In this document: positions 17,540 to 25,562 of the stretch, piece by piece
Layout of the letters: the number at the start of each line of letters is the position of its first letter
Position numbering within the stretch: the stretch's first letter is position 1
NCBI GenBank assembly: GCA_964652195.1
Contig: CAZZBB010000074.1
Location: 62,001 to 126,000 of the forward strand
Direction: 5' to 3'
Source: MSPOR6 sp964652195
Lineage (GTDB): Bacteria > Poribacteria > WGA-4E > WGA-3G
DNA length: 64,000 nt
The notes under the pieces: model-generated
The model's input: the letters and a program-made list of their open reading frames with translations, nothing else
Databases searched by the model: none
Told to the model about the DNA's origin: nothing
Program-made: the position numbers and the translations under genes

Positions 17540-18727
17540 TTAAATAACACTCTCTCTTTTTAGCATTATTATATCTTCTGAATTATAATCCAAGAAGTTC
17601 TTCAATATCTCTTCGGTATGTTCTCCCAATGACGGAGCAGGTTTGTCAACACTCCCTGGGGTATCAGATAACTTAATAGGAACTCCTGGTATTTCAACGA
17701 TACCTGTTAGCTGATGTGCAACCTTTGTTATCATTTCTCTTGCTTTTACTTGCTCCTGACTAACAACTTCATCTATGGAATTAATCGGTCCACATGGCAC
17801 GCCAATTGTACCTAAAGACTCTATCCAATCATCAGTAGTCCGTAAACCCATTATACTTGATATGATCTGATATAAATCTGAATGGTTTTCTGTTCTATCT
17901 GCATTGGTACAAAATCGATTATCAGATATTAACTCTTCATATCCTACATGTCTACAGAATTTTTCCCATAATGAATCATTACCAATCGCAATAATTACAT
18001 AACCATCTGATGATTCATATGCTTCAAATGGTGTAATAACAGGATGTCGTGTTCCAAGGGGTTGAGGTATTTCATTTGTTGCAAAATATCGAACAATGGC
18101 ATTTTCCAATATGGCTACTAAGCTATCCAACATAGCAACATCAACCATTTGTCCATTACCTGTTTGATTCCGATGATGCAATGCAGATAATATACCTATG
18201 GAAGTAAATAGAGCTGCAGATATATCACTAATTGATGTCCCCACACGAACTGGCGGTTTATCTGGTTCACCTGTAATACTAATTATGCCTCCCATACCTT
18301 GTATGATCATATCGTATGCCCCCTGTTCTGATAACGGTCCAGTCTGACCAAAACCTGAACATGCTGCGTAAATTAGGGAAGGAAATTCATCGGACAAAGT
18401 TTCATAATCCAAACCAAGTTTTTTCATTGTCCCTGGTCGATAATTCTCTATAAGAATATCGCACTGTCTTAGCAGATCTTTAAATACCTGTTTTCCTCGA
18501 TCACTCTTCAAATTTAGTGTTATACTCTTTTTGCCTCTATTTATACTCATAAAATATAAACTAAAACCATTCTTAAATGGTCCGAAGTTTCTTGATTCAT
18601 CACCTATACCGGGTTGTTCAATTTTTATGACTTCTGCACCAAGATCAGCAAGGATCATTGTTGTATAAGGTCCTGCCAGAACTCGTGTTAGATCTAATAT
18701 CCTTAAACCAGACAAAGGTCCAGACAT
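17540..18727 (-). CDS. CaiB/BaiF family (family III) CoA-transferase
   Basis: This 395-residue protein shows the class III CoA-transferase hallmarks: LSGLRILDLTRVLAGPYTTM at the N-terminus, LADLGAEVIKIE, DILIENYRPGTM, and GAYDMIIQGMGG with the expected catalytic Asp at about residue 139. Such enzymes move CoA between acyl-CoA thioesters and free acids (carnitine, oxalate, bile acids and others), working as interlocked dimers. The ATG follows AAGGAT. The substrate is not identifiable. It heads a minus-strand set with the hydrolase and methyltransferase genes, 54 nt before the former. Confidence 0.9.
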   Translation of the reverse strand: MSGPLSGLRILDLTRVLAGPYTTMILADLGAEVIKIEQPGIGDESRNFGPFKNGFSLYFMSINRGKKSITLNLKSDRGKQVFKDLLRQCDILIENYRPGTMKKLGLDYETLSDEFPSLIYAACSGFGQTGPLSEQGAYDMIIQGMGGIISITGEPDKPPVRVGTSISDISAALFTSIGILSALHHRNQTGNGQMVDVAMLDSLVAILENAIVRYFATNEIPQPLGTRHPVITPFEAYESSDGYVIIAIGNDSLWEKFCRHVGYEELISDNRFCTNADRTENHSDLYQIISSIMGLRTTDDWIESLGTIGVPCGPINSIDEVVSQEQVKAREMITKVAHQLTGIVEIPGVPIKLSDTPGSVDKPAPSLGEHTEEILKNFLDYNSEDIIMLKRESVI

Positions 18728-18864
18728 GTGATTATCCTTAAAGTGGTAAATAGGTTGCTTTTCTGGGGTGGGAGTGATAATATGAAATCATCCCATATAG
18801 TAGCAGCAATCAAATACGATGTCCAAACGTTTATTGTATATTTCTTTATCTTAGGAGACTGATT

Positions 18865-19941
18865 ATGGATAAGTTAAAAATTGCACATATTGGAACTGGT
18901 AACCGTGGATCAAATACATATCTACCGATTATAACCAAATTAAAGCATGATTTAGAACTGGTAGCTGTATGCGATCTTGACAAAGGTAGAGTTCAGGAAC
19001 AGGCAGACAAGTACATTGTTCCCGGTTATACAGATACTGAGGAAATGTTATCACAGATTAAACCAGATATCTGCTCAATTGTGATTACGCCAAGTAATAA
19101 TCATATTCCAGGTCTATTGTGTTCCCAATATGGTGTAAGTTATTGTACTGAAACTCCTATAAATACCGATTTAAAATTAGCCGATAAGATGATTGAAGCA
19201 GCTAATGAACATGGTACAAAACTTGAGGTAAATGAAAATTACTACCGAAATCCATCCGAACGTATAAAACGCCAGTTAATTCTTGAAGGTGTTTTTGGTA
19301 AAGTTAATGTAGCACATAACGACTTTCGTGGACATGGTTACCATGGAATTGGTCTTCTCAGAAGTTATGTCGGTTTTGACAATGAACCTGTACAAGTATA
19401 CGGTTTTCGGAAAGGGTTTAGCGTCCAGGATCATGTTTGGAGAAAGGGACAACCGAAACGCAAAGAGGAAGATTGGCAACATTCTGTAATAGAGTTTACA
19501 GATGGCGCAGTGGGTATTTTCAATTTTACGAGTCTATCATACGGATCACCACTTCGTGGATTCAATGGGACAAAGTTCTATGCAGAACGCGGTATGTATT
19601 TCCGTGACGAAGGAGTAATCTTGAATGAGGATGCAGATACTCAGATACCCATTTCCATTACACGTAGAACAAACAATGTTGATGGTTATGAAACACTCGC
19701 TGCACTTGTTGCAGATACGATACCAGAAGTGGTCTGGGAAAATCCTCTACAAAATTATCCACTTAGTGATGGAGAGATTACTGTAGCATCGGAGTTAATG
19801 AGTCTGGTAAATGCAGTTCGGAACGATACCGATCCAGAATATGGGGCATATAACGGAAGAAAAGACCGTGAAATAGATGTCGCAATGTCTATGTCATGGA
19901 AGAACAATGGAGCACCAGTCACCTTTCCATTTGATTACTAA
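18865..19941 (+). CDS. Gfo/Idh/MocA family oxidoreductase lacking the EKP lysine
   Basis: This 358-residue protein has the family Rossmann motif IAHIGTGNRGSNTY and a C-terminal domain of normal length. At the position of the conserved EKP motif it reads TETPINTD: Thr97 stands where the catalytic lysine is expected. It may therefore be a non-standard or inactive member, or use another residue. AGGAG precedes the ATG. It is divergent from the CoA-transferase gene across a 137-nt gap. Confidence 0.8.
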   Translation: MDKLKIAHIGTGNRGSNTYLPIITKLKHDLELVAVCDLDKGRVQEQADKYIVPGYTDTEEMLSQIKPDICSIVITPSNNHIPGLLCSQYGVSYCTETPINTDLKLADKMIEAANEHGTKLEVNENYYRNPSERIKRQLILEGVFGKVNVAHNDFRGHGYHGIGLLRSYVGFDNEPVQVYGFRKGFSVQDHVWRKGQPKRKEEDWQHSVIEFTDGAVGIFNFTSLSYGSPLRGFNGTKFYAERGMYFRDEGVILNEDADTQIPISITRRTNNVDGYETLAALVADTIPEVVWENPLQNYPLSDGEITVASELMSLVNAVRNDTDPEYGAYNGRKDREIDVAMSMSWKNNGAPVTFPFDY

Positions 19942-20090
19942 TAAGATGTTCAATTTCCTAACACCTTTACTTGCCCAGTTAACACGTTAGGGTTGGTAGG
20001 TATATTTCTCTACCATGGTGAACCCATACTCGGATTCATCGAATCTACAATCCTTCCATTATTCACTGTAATAACATATCTGATATATAA

Positions 20091-20187
20091 TGTCTCTCTA
20101 TGTCGCATAAACTTGCAGTTTATGCGACATAGAGAGACATGCTTAACAACTATTCAGGAGATAAATATTTATAGAAATGGAATAAGA
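20091..20187 (+). repeat. Dispersed palindromic repeat family B, copy with a 23-bp perfect hairpin
   Basis: The stretch 20091-20113 is exactly complementary to 20117-20139 (23 bp, loop TGC), with the core AAACT...AGTTT shared by other B copies. It is followed by TTAACAACT and then ATAGAAATGGAATAAG (20171-20186), the B-family tail. It lies in the 310-nt gene-free stretch 19942-20251 between convergent genes, which holds nothing else I recognise. Confidence 0.75.
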
Positions 20188-20251
20188 ATTATATTAAGGT
20201 ATAATCTACAATATTGACCACATCGTCGACATCCACATCTTCAAGAAGTTA

Positions 20252-21760
20252 CTATTGATGAAGCACGAGTTCCCATAAAAGAACTGTACCGTCCCTACTT
20301 CCACTTACGAGTGTGCTACCATCAGGACTATAAGATACGCTATTAACCTCTTTCGTATGCCCTGTGAGTGTTTGAATGTGTGTACCTGTATTTGCGTTCC
20401 ACAAGCGGATGGTCTTGTCCCCACTTCCACTTGCGAGTGTACTACCATCAGGACTAAAAGATACGCTAAGGACCCAATCCGTATGTTCTGTGAGCGTTCG
20501 AAGAAGGTTGCCAGTATTTGCGTTCCACAAGCGAATGGTTTCGTCCCAACTTCCACTTGCGAGTGTACTACCATCAGGACTAAAAGATACGCTCTTGACA
20601 AAAATTGTATGCCCTGTGAGTGTATTGATGTGTGCACCAGTATTTGCGTTCCACAAGCGGATGTTATTGTCCCAACTTCCACTTGCGATTGTGGTACCAT
20701 CAGGACTAAAAGATACGCTCTCGACAAAAATTGTATGCCCTGTGAGTGTATTGATGTGTGCACCAGTATTTGCGTTCCACAAGCGGATGGTACCGCCCCT
20801 ACTTCCACTTGCGAATGTGTTTCCATCAGGACTAAATGATACGCTATTGACCCAATCCGTATGTCCTGTGAGCGTTAGTATGAGTGTGCCTGTGTTTGCG
20901 TTCCACAAGCGAATGGTATCGTCCCTACTTCCACTTGCGATTGTACTACCATCCGGACTAAAAGATACGCTTAGGACCGAATCCGTATGTCCTGTGAGTG
21001 TTCGTACAGGTGTGCCTGCATTTGCGTCCCACAAGCGGATGGTACCGTCATAACTTCCACTTGCGATTGTGGTACCATCAGGACTAAAAGATACGCGAGT
21101 GACTCCACTCGTATGTCCTGTGAGCATTCGTACGAGTGTGCCAGTATTTGCGTTCCACAAGCGAATGATACCGTCCGAACTTCCACATGCAAGTGTGTTA
21201 CCATCAGGACTAAACGGGACACTATTGACATGGTCATTATGCCCTGTGAGCGTTCGGATGAGTGTGCCAGTATTTGCGTTCCACAAGCGGATGGTACCGT
21301 CCGAACTTCCACTCGCGATTGTGGTACCATCAGGACTAAAAGACACGCTATCGACCCAATATTTATGCCCTGTGAGCGTTCGTATGAGTTTACCTGTATT
21401 TGTGTTCCACAAGTCAATGGTTTTGTCCGAACTTCCACTTGCGATTGTACTACCATCCGGACTAAAAGACACGCTCATGACCCTACCCGAATGCCTTGTG
21501 TAAAGATCCAATTCCTGTCGGGTCTGCGTATCATATATCCATATACCAATACTACTCGCCACTGCTAACTTGGTGCCATCGGGTGAGTACTTAATTTCTT
21601 TTATGATTCCTTTCCCCAGTCGTGCTTTTACACCATCGGGTAGGCTGAATTGCGTATGATCTTGGGCAAAGGTGTTAGATGCAATCGCAAAGATCACAAA
21701 CAAGACAGTTGAAATCGAAAGTAAGTTATTTACGATTATAGCATCGCTCCCTTGTTGCAT
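20252..21760 (-). CDS. Secreted WD40 repeat protein (11 blades)
   Basis: This 502-residue protein has a signal-peptide-like N-terminus (LLSISTVLFVIFAIASNTFAQ) and then eleven WD40-type repeats of 42 residues, each of the form VxSVSFSPDGSTIASGS-x-D-x-TIRLWNANTG-x-LTGH. The first is divergent, the other ten very regular. It should fold as one or two beta-propellers for protein binding outside the cytoplasm. No enzymatic domain is present. No Shine-Dalgarno is clear before the ATG. Blades are nearly identical at DNA level, a sign of recent internal duplication, so copy number may vary between strains and assemblies may collapse it. Confidence 0.88.
   Translation of the reverse strand: MQQGSDAIIVNNLLSISTVLFVIFAIASNTFAQDHTQFSLPDGVKARLGKGIIKEIKYSPDGTKLAVASSIGIWIYDTQTRQELDLYTRHSGRVMSVSFSPDGSTIASGSSDKTIDLWNTNTGKLIRTLTGHKYWVDSVSFSPDGTTIASGSSDGTIRLWNANTGTLIRTLTGHNDHVNSVPFSPDGNTLACGSSDGIIRLWNANTGTLVRMLTGHTSGVTRVSFSPDGTTIASGSYDGTIRLWDANAGTPVRTLTGHTDSVLSVSFSPDGSTIASGSRDDTIRLWNANTGTLILTLTGHTDWVNSVSFSPDGNTFASGSRGGTIRLWNANTGAHINTLTGHTIFVESVSFSPDGTTIASGSWDNNIRLWNANTGAHINTLTGHTIFVKSVSFSPDGSTLASGSWDETIRLWNANTGNLLRTLTEHTDWVLSVSFSPDGSTLASGSGDKTIRLWNANTGTHIQTLTGHTKEVNSVSYSPDGSTLVSGSRDGTVLLWELVLHQ
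20290..21480 (-). repeat. Tandem 126-bp repeat encoding WD40 blades
   Basis: A 126-bp unit repeats about nine to ten times inside the WD40 gene. Two adjacent units (about 20580-20790) are nearly identical over long runs, both spelling LWNANTGAHINTLTGHTIF. The regular unit also keeps other frames open, producing long false ORFs on both strands. Confidence 0.85.
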
Positions 21761-22040
21761 TTATTTCAGATTTTTTGCTAATGTCTTCCAATCGCAAATA
21801 AGAATCTTGCTATGTTTGTCTTCACTGGTCAATTGGAGCACAACCTAAATGGCTAACACACTAATCGGCCACACCAATTACCGCTCTATTTAACAAGCAA
21901 AGGAATTTACATTGGAACTAAACTATATACTATAGTTTTGACGGTTTTTTGTCCATATCGCGCTTTGTTTCCGTCATCTTTTTTTATTATTTCGTACACA
22001 TACGTAACCCGCATAAATAAACTCGGATGACCCTAATAGC

Positions 22041-22480
22041 AGCCCCGTAGGGGCGAAATGTCTATAGAAAAGGTGGTCCACCCACGACCAAGCCCCGTAG
22101 GGGCGAAATGTCTATCTCGACAAAAAGTGACCAAAGTTTATTAATTTGGTGAGTTAAGCCACAGCATGAAACCTGTAGAAAAGAATGTTATGGACCCAAT
22201 CGGCAGCACCAGCTGTGCGGAATGTGTATAGAAACGTCGATAGACCCAGTAACCAAGCACCAGCGGGGCGAAAGGTGTATAAAAAACAGTTGTAAAATAA
22301 AATACGAAAATTGTCCAAACTATAGTAAGAAATAGTATTACTATTAAAAAACCAAGTCTGTGTCAATATTGGCATTTGAACCTATTCTTACGAATAAACA
22401 TAGCACACCAGCGGTGCGGAATGTGGATAGTTAGTGCATGTTTTCCCAGACCCAAACGCCAGAGGGGTGACAGGTGTCTG
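22041..22480 (+). repeat. Cluster of six family F hairpin repeats
   Basis: Units of about 25-30 nt: a small palindrome of the type AGC(C/A)CC-nn-GG(G/T)GC, then GAAATGTCTATAGAAA or GGAATGTGTATAGAAA. Copies lie at 22041-22070, 22091-22115, 22205-22234, 22256-22286, 22402-22430 and 22456-22480, 50-120 nt apart. More occur at 51801-51880, 58466-58541 and 58658-58691. Spacers are unlike each other and unit sequence drifts, so this is not a CRISPR array. Confidence 0.75.
22140..22329 (+). repeat. Block X, copy 1 (inverted relative of 58418-58608)
   Basis: About 190 bp from GAGTTAAGCCACAGC to TTGTCCAAACTATAGT, containing two family F hairpins. The complement of 58418-58608 matches it through GAGTTAAACCACAAC, ATCGGCAGCACCAGC, AGTAACC and ACGAAAATTGTCCAAACT. 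Confidence 0.75.
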
Positions 22481-23127
22481 CAGCATCCTAATACCATTTC
22501 TAATTGATTGTATGACATTATATCACACTCTCCTCTGTAGGAGGAAACTCCGATTCCCGTTCTTCTTTACAACGGTTAATGGAAAAACTATTATTGCAAA
22601 TGGTAGAAGTTATACACTTTCTGCACCTCTTGTGCTGAAATTTAGGTATATATCCCTAAATGGACACCTATGGTTACTTTAAAATCTGATTAGAAAAACT
22701 GATAATTGTCCAAATTATTGTAAAAATAATGAAGAAAACGATAACAAAAGAATCTAAAGTCATATATGGGATAAAATATGTTGCATTTGTATTTTACATG
22801 TGTTATCATTATAGATAGTATTAGTATAATTAATTTGATACGAAACAAAGAATAAAATAATTTTTCAAAAAATGTAAAAAACACTAAATTGGCTATAAAC
22901 ATATATGAGGACTGACTTTACGGCAATGTACTAAAATTAGGTGTGACAGAAAAAAGTTAGGATTTCGTAACTTTTTGCATAGAATCAACAAACTATAGGA
23001 TACCATTTTAATTATAGCTTCATTATGAGATTTTTGATTTAGTTTTAACACAATTTTCTACAAAAACTAAAATAAAATTATGAAACATCTATATCTAACA
23101 ACCAACATTACCGAAGGCTACCTTGTA

Positions 23128-23206
23128 GCACAAACTGACAGTTTGTACTTTCGCCGAATCATTCATAACAGCAGGTAATTAGAGAATAAATAGAAATGGT
23201 ATTAGA
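23128..23206 (+). repeat. Dispersed palindromic repeat family B copy
   Basis: ACAAACT-GAC-AGTTTGT (23130-23146), then CATAACAG and AATAGAAATGGTATTAGAT near 23190-23206, the full family B layout. Confidence 0.65.
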
Positions 23207-23267
23207 TGATATGAGTAAACCCTTCTTCAAAATCATAACATTTATGAGAAATAAACAATTAGAGAAT

Positions 23268-23629
23268 AAATGATGACTATCCATAAAAACGTCCTAAATA
23301 CAAACCTAATTTTAAAAATCTTTATGTCAAAAAATCTACTTTATTATTCAGGTTGGAATTGTTAAAACAGCAAGGACAACAAAAACACAAAATCACACTT
23401 TTTGGAAATTCTTATAAAGTTAAATCAAAGTGGAGTAAAGTCAGTCTATGACAGGGGTTAGAGGGATAATTTACACCAATTTCAATGTCACACAATGTGT
23501 CAAAAAGTGTAACTTTTTTCACTTTTTCGACACAGGGAAATATCAACATTTTCACGATTTTTTATCTAAGTATTTAGGATTAAAGGTCTGTTTTTACACC
23601 TAATTAGTTTGTCTGTATATTAGGATTAA
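23268..23629 (+). repeat. Block Y, copy 1 (inverted relative of 57670-58030)
   Basis: About 362 bp matching the complement of 57670-58030 along its whole length with scattered differences. Both copies keep short readable stretches such as KHKITLF-x-NSYKV-x-SKWSKVSL, but this copy has stops and frame changes around them. It could be an eroded gene, an RNA, or a repeat. Confidence 0.75.
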
Positions 23630-23647
23630 CAATGACAAACAAAATCC

Positions 23648-23676
23648 TTGTTATCTGTATAGATTTAAAGTATACT
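23648..23676 (+). promoter_or_regulatory. Putative promoter of the secreted-protein/hem gene run
   Basis: TTGTTA (23648-23653), 17 nt, TATACT (23671-23676), just after block Y1 and 36 nt before the first start codon of the run. Confidence 0.4.
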
Positions 23677-23712
23677 TATTCATTGATTTTGTCCTAATGG
23701 AGTAACAAAACC

Positions 23713-24600
23713 ATGAAGTCTTTTCGGATGATTTTTACCCTTATACTTATTCTGTTATTTAGCTCAATAATTCATAGTAATGAAGTTGCGGATTACTATT
23801 TTCCAGATAAGCTTGGTAGTTTCTGGGTCTATGAAGACCAAGATGGAAATGAATTTACACGCCATGCCATTGAAGAAACTAACGTTGATGGAGTTTCATT
23901 TCGTGCTTTTTTATACGAACCTGCGATTGAAGATTGGGAAGACTATAAGTACAAAATGCACCCTTTCCTATATCAAGTTAGTAATGATTGGATATCTCTA
24001 TACGTTGGTAATGATATCGAAAATTGTACAAAATCCTTAGTTACCAATAAAATGCAAGAAGTTATTGCAACAATGCGGCAACAGATGGCAGAAAAACTAC
24101 CAGATGGAATAACTATGGAATTTGATTTTTCTGTTGAAACCATCGCTCAGGATTATTTCTATCTAATACCAATTTCTGTCGATAACAATGATGAATGGAT
24201 AGCTATGAATCTTAAATTGAAAGTAGTGTTAAAGCTTGATATACAAGGTGTTCCTATAGAAATACCTGAGGAGCTTAAATCAGTATCAGCAACAACTACT
24301 TTAGCAGAAACAGGTTCCATTTTAGGTACTGAATCTATTGAAACAAAGGCAGGGATATTTGACGATTGTCTCAAAATACAATATAACATATCAGCCATAA
24401 CTGATACAACTCTACCACCAGAATTCAAACAGTTTCTACCAGATCAAGAAACAGGTAAATCTACTACAACAATATGGTTCGCTCCAAACGCCGGTATTGT
24501 TAAATACTCCAGTGAGGAATTAGATTCTGGTGTCGTTGAAACAATCGAGTTGATAAATTACAAAATAAAAAATGAAAATACTGAAGAAAGCAAAGAGTAA
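23713..24600 (+). CDS. Secreted protein of unknown function, paralogue of the next gene
   Basis: This 295-residue protein has a signal peptide (MKSFRMIFTLILILLFSSIIHS) and a beta-rich body of no family I recognise. It shares with the next gene the opening YYFPDKLGSFWVYEDQDGNE and the closing TTTIWFAPNAGIVKY...IELINYKI, so the two are tandem duplicates that have diverged strongly between these ends. Proteins starting FPxxxGSxWxY and ending xTxWFAPxVGxVK occur as periplasmic or lipid-binding-like hypotheticals in other bacteria; that comparison is from memory. It lies 14 nt before its paralogue, which is coupled to hemB. Confidence 0.7.
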   Translation: MKSFRMIFTLILILLFSSIIHSNEVADYYFPDKLGSFWVYEDQDGNEFTRHAIEETNVDGVSFRAFLYEPAIEDWEDYKYKMHPFLYQVSNDWISLYVGNDIENCTKSLVTNKMQEVIATMRQQMAEKLPDGITMEFDFSVETIAQDYFYLIPISVDNNDEWIAMNLKLKVVLKLDIQGVPIEIPEELKSVSATTTLAETGSILGTESIETKAGIFDDCLKIQYNISAITDTTLPPEFKQFLPDQETGKSTTTIWFAPNAGIVKYSSEELDSGVVETIELINYKIKNENTEESKE

Positions 24601-24614
24601 TATCAATATAAATC

Positions 24615-25562
24615 ATGATTAAAAATATAACTATATTTGTATTATGTATAATGTTGAAGACAATTCCTCTTTATGCAATGAGTCCTGTCGAATCTATATT
24701 CCCTGTTGATATAGGTAGTTATTGGATTTATACAGACCAAGATGGAAACGAATTAATACGACGTGTTTCTGATGACAAAGAAATTGATGGGAAAAAGTAT
24801 AGGGCATTTGAATATAAACCTAAACTATCAAATGCTTTAGATTTACAACCTTTGCTCCATACTACACTGTTCAATATTGATAATGTTAAGGTTATCGTAT
24901 GTTTATCTGATGAGTTAGAAATTGCATTCGAGAAACGCCTAAAAAAGGAACTGCATATTTACTCACAATTAGCAAGAAGTTCTTTTATAGAGATATATCC
25001 GCCTGATTCAGGTATTACGTTTGATGTTAAATTTGAAATAGAGGTTAAGCCAGACAAAGAACTTATTTTATTTGATATGTTAGTTCCGGTACGTACAGAA
25101 TGGGTGGTAAATACTACAGAAATAAAAATCAAGATAATTCAAGATATTCAAGGATTACCTGACTTTGGTGATGCCATTGATAATCCTGAATCTGTAATTA
25201 CACTTAAAATCACTCAAACGGCAAAAAAGCTGGGTCCATATAATGTAGTTACTCCAGCAGGAGAATTCGACCGTTGTAGCAAAATCGAATACAAAACTAA
25301 AACTGAAGTGAAATCTGACAATATCTTAACACCTGAACTAAAAGCAGGTGAAACAGTGACTACGATTTGGTTTGCTGAACATGTAGGTATTGTGAAAATA
25401 CAACAAGAGTCATATAAAGTTTTTCTGAATATTTTCGCTGAAAGTGAAATGGTTAAGAATACAAAATTGGAATTTGACACTAAAGAAATCACATCTCCTA
25501 CAATCAGAACATTAGAACTTAAAAAGTATAAGATCGAATCTGCACACATGGAGGGTGAATGA
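24615..25562 (+). CDS. Secreted protein of unknown function, coupled to hemB
   Basis: This 315-residue paralogue of the preceding protein has an N-terminal signal (MIKNITIFVLCIMLKTIPLYAM), then FPVDIGSYWIYTDQDGNEL and, near the end, TVTTIWFAEHVGIVKIQ...LELKKYKIE. No enzymatic motif is seen. Its stop codon overlaps the hemB start (ATGA at 25559-25562), so the two are translated from one message. A role in heme biology is tempting from that position but is not shown by the sequence. No clear Shine-Dalgarno precedes its ATG. Confidence 0.7.
   Translation: MIKNITIFVLCIMLKTIPLYAMSPVESIFPVDIGSYWIYTDQDGNELIRRVSDDKEIDGKKYRAFEYKPKLSNALDLQPLLHTTLFNIDNVKVIVCLSDELEIAFEKRLKKELHIYSQLARSSFIEIYPPDSGITFDVKFEIEVKPDKELILFDMLVPVRTEWVVNTTEIKIKIIQDIQGLPDFGDAIDNPESVITLKITQTAKKLGPYNVVTPAGEFDRCSKIEYKTKTEVKSDNILTPELKAGETVTTIWFAEHVGIVKIQQESYKVFLNIFAESEMVKNTKLEFDTKEITSPTIRTLELKKYKIESAHMEGE

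Larger units (their letters stand above)
21761..23712. other. Gene-free repeat island 1 (1.95 kb)
   Basis: No credible gene lies between the WD40 gene and the secreted-protein pair. Open frames here are short and cross hairpin repeats. It holds six family F hairpins (22041-22480), block X1 (22140-22329), a family B tail (22483-22505), a degenerate family E element (22535-22559), a family B copy (23128-23206) and block Y1 (23268-23629). Blocks X and Y recur in the same order, inverted, in island 2 (57491-58759). Confidence 0.8.

Noticed and set aside
19993..20217. 74-codon open frame between convergent genes
   Set aside because: It crosses the 23-bp perfect hairpin of a family B repeat and resembles nothing known.
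20290..21480. Regular repeats that could suggest a CRISPR array
   Set aside because: The 126-bp unit has no unique spacers and encodes WD40 blades.
20357..21568. Long cysteine-rich open frames on the plus strand opposite the WD40 gene
   Set aside because: They are mirror frames of the 126-bp tandem repeat; the minus-strand frame encodes regular WD40 blades with a signal peptide.
22154..22375. 73-codon minus-strand open frame in repeat island 1
   Set aside because: Its sequence is made of family F repeat translations (LYTFRxAGA twice), with no start context.
22041..22480. Family F hairpins as a CRISPR array
   Set aside because: Unit sequence and spacing vary, units occur at distant loci in both orientations, and no cas genes are present.
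21761..23712. tRNA, rRNA or insertion sequence in repeat island 1
   Set aside because: No cloverleaf-like sequence, no transposase frame and no terminal repeats bounding a gene were seen by eye.
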